Assembly (NCBI GenBank): GCA_041497995.1
Contig: JBGQHM010000107.1
Coordinates: 1-17,348 of the forward strand
From: DATKMS01 sp041497995
GTDB taxonomy: Bacteria > Desulfobacterota > Binatia > HRBIN30
Reading direction: 5' to 3'
DNA: 17,348 nucleotides
The notes below the pieces were generated by a model. That model worked only from the letters and a program-made list of their open reading frames with translations, did no database searches and was not told the DNA's origin. A program made the position numbers and the translations under genes. Positions 1 to 7,795 of the stretch are shown piece after piece (positions within the stretch are counted from its first letter, which is position 1; each line of letters starts with the position of its first letter).

Positions 1-2163
1 AGCGATCAACTCGCCGATGTCTCAGCCGACGAGCTCAAACGCCAGGAGTTCGAGGCTATGGCGCGCCTCATCGGCGGTCTCAGCAAGCGCAGCCCGGTGA
101 TCATGGTCATCGAAGACTTGCACTGGATCGACGACCCGTCTCGCGAGATGCTGGAACTTGCGGCGACTCGCTTGCATGGTCCCCTCATGCTCATCGTCAG
201 CCATAGGCCCGAGTACGTGCCCTTTTGGCGCACCGAAGCGGCCTTCACCCAGCTGCGGCTGCGTACCCTGACGGACGACGATACCACGACGGTGATTCGC
301 GAGATTGCCGGCGGTCCACTACCGCTCGATCTGGAACGCCTCATCCGTGTGAAGGCCGAAGGCAATCCGTTCTTCACCGAGGAGATTGCCCGTGCGCTGA
401 TCGAGGAAGGACACGTGGTGCGTACCAACGGTCACCTGCAGCTGGCGCGACCGCTCGAACAGATCCGCATCCCGGGTACCGTGGAGGAAGTGATCGCCGC
501 GCGCGTCGACCGCTTCGCGCCGGATGCCAAGCGTATCAGTCAAGTTGCCGCCGTGCTCGGCCGCCAGTTCCGGCGTAGCCATCTCCTCAGGTTGCTCGCC
601 GATGAGCCGATCGACGTTGCCGCGGCGCTCGATGAGCTCGAACGGCGCGGGGTGATCCACCGCAAAACGGTGCTCTCGGGTGACGAGTACCGGTTCGGCG
701 AGAGCCTGACGCAAGAGGTGGCGTACGAGGCGCTGCTTCTCAAGGAGCGCCGTCAGTTGCACGAGCGTATCGGACGCATGCTCGAAGAGGAGGCGGTCGA
801 CAACGACCCCGAGTTGCCGGCTCTGCTGGCGCATCATTACGCGCTCAGCGACAATCGAGCGAAAGCCATCGAGGCGCTCCTGCGCGCAGCGGTGCGAGCG
901 GAGCAACTGCCATCGTACAATACGGCCGTTCGCTGCTATCGGCAGGCATGGGAGCTTGCCAGCCAAGCGCTGGACGAGACTGACACGCCAGACCCGCAGC
1001 TCATGCGGCCCGCGATTGCGGCTGCCGTGGGTCTCTGCCGCATGTCGGTGGTCTACAACGTGCCCGACGACGGCGCGACCGATCAGGCGGCGCACCGCGG
1101 TCGCGAGTTGGCCGCCGCGCTGGGCGACATACCGGATGTCGCCGCGCTGTGGACGTATCAAGGCATGCTCATCGTGAACGCCGGCCGCGAGCGCTTTGCC
1201 GAGGGGCTGTCGCTGCTCGAACGTGGGCTGTCTGTGGCACGCGAGGCGGGCTTGGGACCCGTCCTCACCAAGATGTCGCGTGGCGTGGGCTGGGGCTACT
1301 TGTTCGACGGCCGCACGGACTTGGCGCTGCAAACATTTTCGGTCGTTGTCGATGAGCTGGAGCGTTCCGACGAACGCGAGCGGTTGTCGGATGTCTATTT
1401 GGGCTCCCGCTTTATGCGTGACCAGGCGCTGTACTACGCAGACGATTTTGCCGGGGCACTGAGCAGCGCCTCGGCCACGCACGAGATGGGTGTCAAAGCC
1501 TCGAACCGCACGGTCCAGAGCGGTGCGGCGGCAACCATATCGCTGGTCCATTTCGTGCGCGGTGAGTACGCGGAGGCGCGACGCTGGGCTGACCGGTGCC
1601 TGGAGATAGCCGAGGCCATCGGCAACGTTGCCGCCGGGCGCTCCGCCGCCATGGTCGCCCTGGCCGCACGTCTGGAGCTCCACGAGGCGGTCGTCCCCGC
1701 GGGGTACATCGATCTCATCGAACAGGGCTTCCTCGGGCGGGGGGATATGGCCCTGAAGAGCGTGCTAGCGGTGGACGTGCTCACGATGACGGGTGAGCTG
1801 CAACGCGCGAAAAATTACGCCGAGGTGGCGCATGCGCACGCCGGCGGGCGACTGCGCGAAGCGCACTGCGCCGCAGCGTTGGGCGACGTGATGCGGCACC
1901 TCGGCCGGGAGCACTGGGAACAAGCGGCAGACTGGTACGCTCACGCGATCGGTCTTGCGGAGACGATCGGGGCGCGGTCGACACTGCTGGCGGCGCACCT
2001 CGGTGCCGGCGAGTTGGCGCTGGCGCGCGGCGACCGTCGAGTCAGCACCAGCCACCTGCAGACGGCAGTGGAGCTTGGTCAGGCCTTGGGCTGCGCGCGC
2101 TACCGGCTGCGCGCCGAACGTCTGCTCGACGACGTGAATGCCGTGATGGAGCAGAGCGCCTGA
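1..2163 (+). CDS. Signalling AAA ATPase with TPR-like C-terminus (partial, 5' end missing; adenylate-cyclase/COG3899 type)
   Basis: The frame is open from base 1 (no start is needed inside the window) to TGA at 2161-2163, giving 720 visible residues. The window opens within the ATPase domain: a Walker B strand VIMVIEDLHWID lies at residues 33-44, followed by the SHRPE segment and the NPFFTEEI block typical of large 'predicted ATPase' STAND-like regulators. A winged-helix-like part follows (GTVEEVIAARVDRF...AAVLGR), and from about residue 270 to the end there is an alpha-helical region of degenerate TPR-like repeats. In known relatives this half follows a class III adenylate/guanylate cyclase or a kinase domain; here the P-loop and any such domain lie left of the window, so the input and output are unknown. 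It probably acts as a cytoplasmic NTP-dependent signalling switch. The ATPase-TPR class is clear; the cyclase fusion is inference. Confidence 0.85.
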   Translation, partial: SDQLADVSADELKRQEFEAMARLIGGLSKRSPVIMVIEDLHWIDDPSREMLELAATRLHGPLMLIVSHRPEYVPFWRTEAAFTQLRLRTLTDDDTTTVIREIAGGPLPLDLERLIRVKAEGNPFFTEEIARALIEEGHVVRTNGHLQLARPLEQIRIPGTVEEVIAARVDRFAPDAKRISQVAAVLGRQFRRSHLLRLLADEPIDVAAALDELERRGVIHRKTVLSGDEYRFGESLTQEVAYEALLLKERRQLHERIGRMLEEEAVDNDPELPALLAHHYALSDNRAKAIEALLRAAVRAEQLPSYNTAVRCYRQAWELASQALDETDTPDPQLMRPAIAAAVGLCRMSVVYNVPDDGATDQAAHRGRELAAALGDIPDVAALWTYQGMLIVNAGRERFAEGLSLLERGLSVAREAGLGPVLTKMSRGVGWGYLFDGRTDLALQTFSVVVDELERSDERERLSDVYLGSRFMRDQALYYADDFAGALSSASATHEMGVKASNRTVQSGAAATISLVHFVRGEYAEARRWADRCLEIAEAIGNVAAGRSAAMVALAARLELHEAVVPAGYIDLIEQGFLGRGDMALKSVLAVDVLTMTGELQRAKNYAEVAHAHAGGRLREAHCAAALGDVMRHLGREHWEQAADWYAHAIGLAETIGARSTLLAAHLGAGELALARGDRRVSTSHLQTAVELGQALGCARYRLRAERLLDDVNAVMEQSA

Positions 2164-2241
2164 GGCCTGCGGCCCGCGTCATTTCTATGGCCCGCTCCCG
2201 TTGGTCGCTCCGGGCTGCCAAGTCTGCTAGGTGACTCACCC

Positions 2242-2622
2242 ATGGGGTGTCGGGGCGGATGCCATTGCGGGCGCGTCGCGTTCGAGGTGGACGGCGCGTG
2301 CGAGGAGGTGGTGGAGTGCAATTGCTCCATCTGCCGGAAGAAGGGGTACCTCCACTGGATCATACCGCGCGACCAGTTTCGCTTGCTCACGCCGGCCGAG
2401 GCGCTGGCGACATACACCTTCAATACCCGCACCGCCAAGCATCACTTCTGCCCGGTGTGCGGCGTCGCCCCGTTCTACGTGCCTCGTTCCGACCCGGACA
2501 AGATCGACGTTAACGCGCGTTGCCTCGATGGCATCGATATCGCGCAGCTGCGGGTCAGTTGCTTTGATGGCGAGAACTGGGATGATGCGTTCCGCGCGCA
2601 TGCGGCCAAACGCAGCGTGTAG
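2242..2622 (+). CDS. GFA (glutathione-dependent formaldehyde-activating enzyme)/CENP-V family zinc protein
   Basis: A 126-residue protein, the usual length for a single GFA domain. The zinc-binding cysteines are in the family order: CHC at 7-9, CNCSIC at 26-31 followed by RKK, and CPVC at 70-73. The family fold binds structural and catalytic zinc. The founding member binds glutathione and was proposed to promote S-hydroxymethylglutathione formation, but most small homologues have no proven substrate. The start is ATG at 2242, with AGGTGA seven bases upstream as ribosome binding site. It is first in a tight + strand cluster, with 24 bases between its stop and the next gene. I am sure of the family; formaldehyde activation should not be assumed. 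Confidence 0.9.
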   Translation: MGCRGGCHCGRVAFEVDGACEEVVECNCSICRKKGYLHWIIPRDQFRLLTPAEALATYTFNTRTAKHHFCPVCGVAPFYVPRSDPDKIDVNARCLDGIDIAQLRVSCFDGENWDDAFRAHAAKRSV

Positions 2623-2646
2623 AGATGCGATGTGGAGGTAGGTGCA

Positions 2647-3018
2647 GTGAGCCAGAAGAAGCCAGCAAAGAAGCCCGCAACCCCAGTAGCGCAGCGCGCC
2701 AATCGAAAGTCAGTCGCATCACGTGGACGGAAACGGAGAGCCGCGGGCCCGCGGGCTCTCGTCCATGCGCCGCCCGAGAAGTGCTTCTGGGTGAACTGTG
2801 GGCCGGTTCTCAAGAACCTCCGCGAGCTGCGCGACGCCCTGGCATACAGTGTTTCGGACGCGCAGTTCGCGCATCACGTGGGGGCCGGCAGGAACGACTT
2901 CGCCAATTGGGTGGAGGGCGTGCTAGATGATGCCGCGTGCGCCCAGGGCTTGCGCCGGGCCAAGACCCGCGTGCGTGCGTTGCGCACGGTTGAGAAGACC
3001 CTCGCTGCGTACGCCTAG
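2647..3018 (+). CDS. DUF5752-like small protein
   Basis: About 123 residues from GTG at 2647. I chose this start because GGAGGT at 2634-2639 sits seven bases before it; an in-frame GTG at 2632 would add five residues but place this ideal ribosome site inside the gene. The first 40 residues are a lysine/arginine/alanine-rich, probably disordered tail. The rest is a compact helical domain with the pattern FWVNCGPVLKNLRELRDAL, then a 'H-H-V-GAGRNDFANWVEGVL' segment, and a basic C-terminal helix. That pattern matches what I remember of DUF5752, a domain of unknown function also found beside glycosyltransferases and glycosidases. The basic tail could contact nucleic acid or acidic partners, but this is speculation. 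It lies between the GFA and thioesterase genes, 12 bases before the latter. Confidence 0.75.
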   Translation: MSQKKPAKKPATPVAQRANRKSVASRGRKRRAAGPRALVHAPPEKCFWVNCGPVLKNLRELRDALAYSVSDAQFAHHVGAGRNDFANWVEGVLDDAACAQGLRRAKTRVRALRTVEKTLAAYA

Positions 3019-3030
3019 GCGGCGCGGACC

Positions 3031-3459
3031 ATGCGCCGACCGCTTGTCTTCAACAACGGTACGAACCGCTGCTTCGGGTGTGGCCCGGCCAATCCGGCGG
3101 GGCTCCGCTTGAGCTTTGTCGAGACGGATGAAGGTGTGGAGGTCGAGTACACCGTGCCGTCCGCGCTCGAAGGCGCCCCCGGAGTCGCGCACGGCGGCAT
3201 CCAGGCCACGCTGCTCGACGAAACGCTGTGCATGACTGCCTACGCCAAATGGGGCACGCCGGTCCTCACCGGCGAGCTTACCGTGCGTTACCTGCTGCCG
3301 GTGCCGACGGCGACGCCGCTGCTCGTGCGCGGCCGTTTGATGGAGACCAAAGGGAAGAGCGCCTTCATCGAAGGGGCGATCTACCGCGCCGGCTCGGATG
3401 AAGAGCTGACGCGGGCTCGCGGACGGTTCTTCGCGAACTCGGCCGGGTCCGCCAAGTAG
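3031..3459 (+). CDS. PaaI-type hotdog-fold thioesterase (4HBT superfamily)
   Basis: 142 residues, normal for a single hotdog domain. It begins with a CFGCG motif (Cys14, Cys17) seen in many stand-alone PaaI-like thioesterases, then NPAGLRL. The central helix signature is AHGGIQATLLDE (53-64), where HGG and the following acidic residue form the acyl-CoA thioester site in the family, followed by the strand segment LTGELTVRYLLPVP. It would hydrolyse a small acyl- or aryl-CoA in the cytoplasm; the exact thioester cannot be read from the sequence. It starts 12 bases after the preceding gene, so it is probably the last gene of a GFA-DUF5752-thioesterase operon. It converges with the phosphatase gene on the other strand, 16 bases away. 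Confidence 0.9.
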   Translation: MRRPLVFNNGTNRCFGCGPANPAGLRLSFVETDEGVEVEYTVPSALEGAPGVAHGGIQATLLDETLCMTAYAKWGTPVLTGELTVRYLLPVPTATPLLVRGRLMETKGKSAFIEGAIYRAGSDEELTRARGRFFANSAGSAK

Positions 3460-3475
3460 CGTAGACGTGCCGTCT

Positions 3476-4216
3476 CTACGCGGCATCACGCGTGAGCAGT
3501 CTGCCCTCGAGTTGCTGCATCGCGTCGTCCGTCACGCCCGCGGCGCGCGCGTACGCGCGCATCGAGCCGTACTCGCTGCGCACGCGCTCGAGGAAGCTGA
3601 TCATCGTCTCCGGCTGTGCATGCAGCGTGTCCGGTGGCAGCGCGCTGAGCATCGCTTGATATCCCTCGGTGGCCATCAAGCGCTCGATGATGGCGTCGAT
3701 GTTATCCTGCGTGGCCGCGTAGTCGGCGACGATGACCTCGTCGCGGACACCGAGCAATCCGAGCAGGACAGCCGAGATCACGCCCGTGCGGTCCTTGCCC
3801 GCGGCGCAATGATACACGGCCGGTGAGGTGGCGTGTGCCAGCGTCATAATGACGCGAGCGATCGGATCTTTGGCGAACTCCGCCAGCAGGAAATAGCGGT
3901 CCGCCAACGTGTACGCCGCCGGCCGCTCGCTGCGGGCCGCCGTGTTGCCATCGAAGAGCGGTAGATGGTGGAAGCGAATCGACCGCGCCGCCAGCGGGCC
4001 GCGGCCATCCGTGTCGACCTCGGACGTCGAGCGCAGATCGACGATGTCCGCGATGTGTAGGGCGTCACACAGGTGCGCAACGTCGGCAGGGCTCAGCAGA
4101 TGCAGCGCGTCACTACGAAACAGCTGCCGCCACCGCACGCGGCGGCCATCCGATGTCGGATAGCCGCCAAGGTCGCGAAAGTTCAGACAGCCGTCGAGCG
4201 GGATCAAACGTTCCAT
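3476..4216 (-). CDS. Tyrosine-protein phosphatase family protein (Y_phosphatase3 / IphP-like)
   Basis: 246 residues from ATG at 4214-4216. The N-terminal segment LNFRDLGGYPTSDGR (about 11-25) is the substrate-loop signature of bacterial Y_phosphatase3 proteins. The P-loop HCAAGKDRTG lies at 136-145, with nucleophile Cys137 and phosphate-binding Arg143, so the C-x5-R motif is intact. Known relatives are dual-specificity or lipid phosphatases (MptpB, LipA, IphP types), so the substrate could be phosphotyrosine, phosphoserine or a phosphoinositide. The extra KD pair inside the P-loop resembles lipid-active members; this is suggestive only. No signal peptide is visible. It lies 13 bases downstream of the APH-like gene on the same strand and is probably co-transcribed with it. 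Confidence 0.92.
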   Translation of the reverse strand: MERLIPLDGCLNFRDLGGYPTSDGRRVRWRQLFRSDALHLLSPADVAHLCDALHIADIVDLRSTSEVDTDGRGPLAARSIRFHHLPLFDGNTAARSERPAAYTLADRYFLLAEFAKDPIARVIMTLAHATSPAVYHCAAGKDRTGVISAVLLGLLGVRDEVIVADYAATQDNIDAIIERLMATEGYQAMLSALPPDTLHAQPETMISFLERVRSEYGSMRAYARAAGVTDDAMQQLEGRLLTRDAA

Positions 4217-4229
4217 GAGTCGCAGTCGA

Positions 4230-5297
4230 TCACGACGGCGCGGGCAGGTCGAGCAGTTGGGCGAGCCGGCGCGTGGGGATGTTGTTGGTGGCGAAGTCGG
4301 CTGGCGTCGGCAAACCAGCGGCGACGGCGAGATGCGCGACGCGGATCATGATGACCGCGAAGCGGAAGGCAGCGAACACCTCATAGTAGTCGAAGTGCTC
4401 GACGCGGCGTCGCATCAGCTCCTCGTAGCGTGCGACAGTCTCCTGACGCGACGGAAACCCTTCGAGGCGGGGGATCTCCAGCCCGCTGCTGTGGTGCCAG
4501 TCGAGGAAGAGCCACCACGCCAGATCCTGCTCGGGATTGCCGAGGCTGACCATTTCCCAATCGAGCACGGCGACACAGCGACTGTCGCGGAACAACATGT
4601 TGCCGATGCGCGAGTCACCCCAACAGAGCGCGACGGGTTCGTTGCGCGGCTGATGTTCCATCAGCCACGCGAGAGCGGGCTCGCACGTAGGTTGTGTTTG
4701 GCCGTCCGCCGCCCAGGTGAGGAAGTGACGGTGGTAGCCGAGTTGTTGCTCCAACGCTGTCCCGCCCCACTGCGGCGCGTCGAGGAATCCGAATCCTGCT
4801 CGACGCCAGTCGAGCTGATGGATACGTATCATCGTTTCCAAACCGTCCCACCACAGCGCGGCGCGCTGTGCCGGGGTCATCGATATGCACACGTCCGCGG
4901 CGTGATAGCTCGGCTGGTCGGGCGGCACGATGCCCTCGACGCGGTCCATCACGTAGAAGCTCGCCCCGAGTACGCTGGCGTCCGGCTCTTGCCAGCGCAT
5001 CCGCGGGACCGGTACGCCGGTCGGTGCCAGCAACTGCATGACGCGGTATTGTTGCCCGAGATCGTAGTCGGGGAAAATCTGCGCCGCTGGACGAAAGCGG
5101 ATGACCAACGGCTCGACGTGACGGGTGCCGTTGCCGCGCCAGTCGAGGTCGAAGAGCAGCGTCTCGTTGGAAAACCCCATGCTGGGTGCCCTGAGATCCG
5201 ACACCACGACGTCGTCGGCTGCGGGGAGTCTTCCGCTCAGCCATGTGGTCAGCTGAACGCGCGTCTGCTCCAAATCTCGGCTATCGCCAATGGCCAT
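4230..5297 (-). CDS. APH-family phosphotransferase (ACAD10/aminoglycoside-phosphotransferase-like)
   Basis: 355 residues from ATG at 5295-5297; an in-frame TTG at 5331-5333 would add 12 residues, but neither start has a strong ribosome site. The kinase-like fold shows a nucleotide-binding N-lobe (GFSNETLLFDLDW, then VIRFRP), a catalytic loop CWGDSRIGNMLF (about 225-236, where WGD replaces the usual HGD and keeps the catalytic Asp and the downstream Asn), and the metal-binding VLDWE (about 244-248) followed by GNPEQDLAWW. This is the pattern of the 'phosphotransferase family protein' group related to the kinase half of ACAD10, often found with acyl-CoA metabolism, and not that of true antibiotic-resistance enzymes. 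The substrate is unknown; a hydroxyacyl-CoA or other small alcohol is possible. It precedes a phosphatase gene. Confidence 0.88.
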   Translation of the reverse strand: MAIGDSRDLEQTRVQLTTWLSGRLPAADDVVVSDLRAPSMGFSNETLLFDLDWRGNGTRHVEPLVIRFRPAAQIFPDYDLGQQYRVMQLLAPTGVPVPRMRWQEPDASVLGASFYVMDRVEGIVPPDQPSYHAADVCISMTPAQRAALWWDGLETMIRIHQLDWRRAGFGFLDAPQWGGTALEQQLGYHRHFLTWAADGQTQPTCEPALAWLMEHQPRNEPVALCWGDSRIGNMLFRDSRCVAVLDWEMVSLGNPEQDLAWWLFLDWHHSSGLEIPRLEGFPSRQETVARYEELMRRRVEHFDYYEVFAAFRFAVIMIRVAHLAVAAGLPTPADFATNNIPTRRLAQLLDLPAPS

Positions 5298-5379
5298 GCT
5301 CCACAGAAGAGGAAATCGCGCCGCAAATGTCAAAGGCCTGAGCTAACCAAGGTCTTGCAGCAACGTTGATTGCGTTTAG

Positions 5380-5475
5380 GCTGATCAGAAGGTGCGGTAC
5401 GCGTACGATGCCGTCAGCCCCGCCACGCATGCGCAGCAAGTCCTCAAGGACGTTGCGCCCGCGGCCAAACCCTGA
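5380..5475 (+). pseudogene. Possible C-terminal remnant of a Bcp/AhpC-type peroxiredoxin
   Basis: In the 145 bases between the phosphotransferase and the acyltransferase, one + frame just after a TAG (5377-5379) reads through to TGA at 5473-5475. The 31 residues include VRYAYDAVSPATHAQQVL, which resembles the last strand and helix of Bcp-like thioredoxin-dependent peroxiredoxins ('vry.y..v.p..Ha.eVL'). No start codon, peroxidatic Cys or thioredoxin fold precedes it. If real, it is a decayed 3' end left by deletion. The match is short and rests on memory of the family, so a chance open frame is possible. Confidence 0.35.
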
Positions 5476-5478
5476 GCG

Positions 5479-6225
5479 TCAGGCGACTTGCGTCGAGCGC
5501 GACTCGCCCAACTCGGTGGCGATGAGGTCGCGAACACGCTCGGTCAGGACCTCGATCGGTACATCCGCAAACGTGCGGTAGGGGATCTCGTCGAGGACGC
5601 GAATGCGTATCTCATGGCGGCCGCGCAGTACGAAGCCGCGCTTGGGTAGGGCGTTTGCCGTTCCTTGCAGAATGATCGGCAGCAGCGGCGCGCGTGTTTG
5701 CTGTGCCAAGACAAACGCTCCGGGCTTGAACGCACGCAAGCGTCCGTCGTGCGAGCGCGTGCCCTCCGGAAACATCATGATCGAGCTGCCCTCCGCGATG
5801 GTGCGCTCGCACGCCCGCATCATGCGCTCAACGCTCTCGCGATCGCCGCGTCGTAGCTTGATGTAGCGGTTGAGGGACATGTTCCACCCGACACACGGGA
5901 CGCGAAAGTTCTCGATCTTCGAGACCCACTTGAAGTGCACGAAGAGGCGGAACAGGACAAGTATGTCGAGCAAAGACTGATGATTCGCGACCATAACGTA
6001 GGCGACATCCGGACGAATACGTTCCTGACCTTCCACGCGTACACGCCACGCTGGGTTGAGCCAGCTGTAGAGTGATGCCCAGAAACAGGTGAAGCGGTGT
6101 AGCAGCACGAGGCGGCGATCGAAGAGTACGGTGCCGGCCCAGATCAGCACCGCGACCGGGAAGAGCAGAATCGAGGTCACCACGATGAACAGCCAGAACA
6201 GCGCCGAGAGGACGCGTGCGAGCAT
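5479..6225 (-). CDS. plsC: 1-acyl-sn-glycerol-3-phosphate acyltransferase (PlsC/LPLAT family)
   Basis: 248 residues from ATG at 6223-6225. The start at 6262-6264 would add 13 residues and run into the divergent gene, and AAGG lies five bases before the inner ATG. An N-terminal hydrophobic stretch (about residues 8-32) anchors it in the inner membrane. The acyltransferase blocks follow: VANHQSLLD (His82 and Asp87 forming the HX4D catalytic pair), a WVSKIENFRVPCVGW block, and MFPEGTRS (about 151-158), which binds the glycerol-phosphate. This is the canonical LPLAT set. It would transfer an acyl group to lysophosphatidic acid, giving phosphatidic acid. A role in another lysophospholipid or lipid-A step cannot be excluded. 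It is divergent from the hydrolase gene, 58 bases away. Confidence 0.9.
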   Translation of the reverse strand: MLARVLSALFWLFIVVTSILLFPVAVLIWAGTVLFDRRLVLLHRFTCFWASLYSWLNPAWRVRVEGQERIRPDVAYVMVANHQSLLDILVLFRLFVHFKWVSKIENFRVPCVGWNMSLNRYIKLRRGDRESVERMMRACERTIAEGSSIMMFPEGTRSHDGRLRAFKPGAFVLAQQTRAPLLPIILQGTANALPKRGFVLRGRHEIRIRVLDEIPYRTFADVPIEVLTERVRDLIATELGESRSTQVA

Positions 6226-6283
6226 GCCGGCCTTGTAGCACGAGGACTTGAGGATCAACAACATTTCGGATCAGATGCCGGCG

Positions 6284-7195
6284 ATGACTGCATCGGACAT
6301 CCAGCACGAGTTTGTGCAGGCCAACGGCCTGCGCTTTCACGTCGCGACGTGCGGCGAGGGCGAGCGCCTGGCGCTGTGCCTGCACGGATTCCCGGAGTGC
6401 TGGTACTCGTGGCGCCACCAGCTGCCGGTGTTAGCGCGCCTCGGCTATCGCGCCTGGGCGCCGGACCTACGCGGCTATGGCGAGTCGGACCGGCCTCCGC
6501 GGCGGGAGGACTATGCCATCGAGGTGTTGATGGCCGACGTTGCCGGGCTCATCGACGCCTCTGGTGCGCGCTCGACCATCTTGTTGGCGCACGACTGGGG
6601 CGGAATCATCGCCTGGTACTTCGCGATGCGCCAGGTGCGGCCGCTCGACCGGCTGGTGATTATGAACGTCCCGCATCCCGGTGTGATGGAACGCGTCATG
6701 CGAACGAGGCGGCAGCTGGCGCGTTCCTGGTATGCCTTCTTCTTCCAGATTCCACGCCTTCCGGAAGCGCTGCTGCGGGCGCGCAACTACCGCGCGGTCG
6801 GCGAGGCGTTCCGCAGCATGGCAATCGACAAGAGCCGCTTTCCCGACGATGTGCTGAAAGTCTATCACGACAACGCGGCGCGACCGGGCGCGCTGACGGC
6901 GATGCTCAACTACTACCGCGCGCTGATCCGCGGCGGCGGCGGCCGCCGCCAGCAGCGGCTCGGCTATCCGGTGATCGACACGCCCACGCTGATGCTCTGG
7001 GGCGAACATGACACGGCCCTCGGCAAAGAGACCACGTACGGCACGGACGCGTTCGTCCGAAACCTGACGCTGCGGTACCTGCCCAACATTTCGCATTGGG
7101 TGCAGCAAGAGGCGCCGGAGACAGTCAACGCGATGCTCGAAGCGTGGCTGACTGACGAACGCGTTCCTCAGGCACCGATGTTTCCCTCTTCGTAG
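6284..7195 (+). CDS. Epoxide-hydrolase-like alpha/beta hydrolase
   Basis: 303 residues from ATG at 6284; ATG 6275 and TTG 6248 are in-frame alternatives with no better ribosome site, and I chose the one that gives the family's usual short lead before NGLRFHV. The oxyanion-hole motif HGFPE is at about 34-38. The nucleophile elbow is AHDWGG, with Asp (about 104) instead of Ser, the mark of epoxide hydrolases and haloalkane dehalogenases. The acid is in WGEHD (about 239-243) and the catalytic His in ISHW (about 271). Cap-domain tyrosines are present (WYAFF, NYYRA) and would activate an epoxide. The HGXP motif and the tyrosines favour epoxide hydrolase over dehalogenase. Cytoplasmic; the natural epoxide is unknown. 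Confidence 0.88.
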   Translation: MTASDIQHEFVQANGLRFHVATCGEGERLALCLHGFPECWYSWRHQLPVLARLGYRAWAPDLRGYGESDRPPRREDYAIEVLMADVAGLIDASGARSTILLAHDWGGIIAWYFAMRQVRPLDRLVIMNVPHPGVMERVMRTRRQLARSWYAFFFQIPRLPEALLRARNYRAVGEAFRSMAIDKSRFPDDVLKVYHDNAARPGALTAMLNYYRALIRGGGGRRQQRLGYPVIDTPTLMLWGEHDTALGKETTYGTDAFVRNLTLRYLPNISHWVQQEAPETVNAMLEAWLTDERVPQAPMFPSS

Positions 7196-7219
7196 GGGCA
7201 ACCCCCTGTGGTGGCCTGG

Positions 7220-7315
7220 AATCACGAAAACACAAGTTCGAAAATCACGAAAGACGAGAACGGAGGGCGGACGCGTTCATTTTTCGTGCTTTCATTCTTT
7301 CGTGGTTTCGTGATT
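7220..7315. repeat. CACGAAA-rich imperfect inverted repeat
   Basis: AATCACGAAAACAC at 7220-7233 pairs with GTGGTTTCGTGATT at 7302-7315 (13 of 14). The pairing continues inward imperfectly, because both arms are made of repeated CACGAAA/TTTCGTG units, to a short GC-rich loop near 7261-7273. The element lies in the 200-base gap between two convergent genes, so it may end transcription from both sides or be a mobile REP/MITE-like palindrome. The base composition is clearly poorer in GC than the flanking genes. Confidence 0.7.
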
Positions 7316-7395
7316 GCTCTCGCTGGATTCGAGAATTCCGAATCCCTTTGGCTAGGACTACCGAGAAGATGCGGAAACCTATTGTGGCTTGCCTT

Positions 7396-7782
7396 TCACT
7401 CCGCGGTGTTTTCTTCGAGGTCGGCGAGCAGGTCACGCGCTTCCTCCACCCGGTCCGGGTCGACATATATGATTGGTGGACCCGTGAGGGGATTGAAGCC
7501 GGACCCGAGTCGACCCATCCCGAAGAGATCCTGCACGCCTTCATTCTTGATGAAGAACCGAATGCCGGCCGACTCCAGGAGAGACCGTGCGAAGGACACC
7601 AGAGCCGCGTTCGAGAGTGTGAGCACCGGCACAAACTCTACGTGCTCCGGTTCGGGCTCAGGCGTCGGTTTCGTATCGACCAGCATTGATTCACAGTCCT
7701 GGCACTGCGTAACGCCGGGCTGATACTCGGCCGGTTCACCCGTGGCTTGAGCGTGCGGGCAATTGGGATTCGGGCAGTACAT
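7396..7782 (-). CDS. Zinc-ribbon/DUF2007 putative signal-transducing protein
   Basis: 128 residues from ATG at 7780-7782. The N-terminus is a small zinc ribbon (Cys3, Cys8, then Cys27 and Cys30), followed by a PTPEPEPEH linker (about 39-47). The C-terminal domain has the DUF2007 pattern: a strand carrying FVPVLTLSNAALV, a helix with LLESAGIRFF, and a closing strand IIYVDPDRVEEARDLL. DUF2007 is a small ferredoxin-like domain called 'putative signal transducing', with no proven biochemistry. The ribbon suggests a metal-dependent protein contact. It lies 13 bases downstream of a lipoprotein gene and probably shares its transcript. No signal peptide is visible, so it is probably cytoplasmic. Confidence 0.78.
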   Translation of the reverse strand: MYCPNPNCPHAQATGEPAEYQPGVTQCQDCESMLVDTKPTPEPEPEHVEFVPVLTLSNAALVSFARSLLESAGIRFFIKNEGVQDLFGMGRLGSGFNPLTGPPIIYVDPDRVEEARDLLADLEENTAE

Positions 7783-7795
7783 GCACTACCAACTA

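Noticed and set aside
319..1683. 454-codon open frame on the minus strand inside the ATPase gene
   Set aside because: It is antisense to a recognised domain protein and its translation has no domain pattern; it is a by-product of GC-rich codon usage.
4230..5297. Antibiotic resistance by the APH-like gene
   Set aside because: The WGD loop and surrounding motifs fit the ACAD10-like group, and there is no resistance or mobile context.
4215..5369. 384-codon + frame across the phosphotransferase
   Set aside because: It is antisense to a gene with intact catalytic motifs and shows no family features.
6935..6950. Perfect GGCGGCGG/CCGCCGCC palindrome
   Set aside because: It lies inside the epoxide hydrolase and is explained by consecutive Gly and Arg codons.
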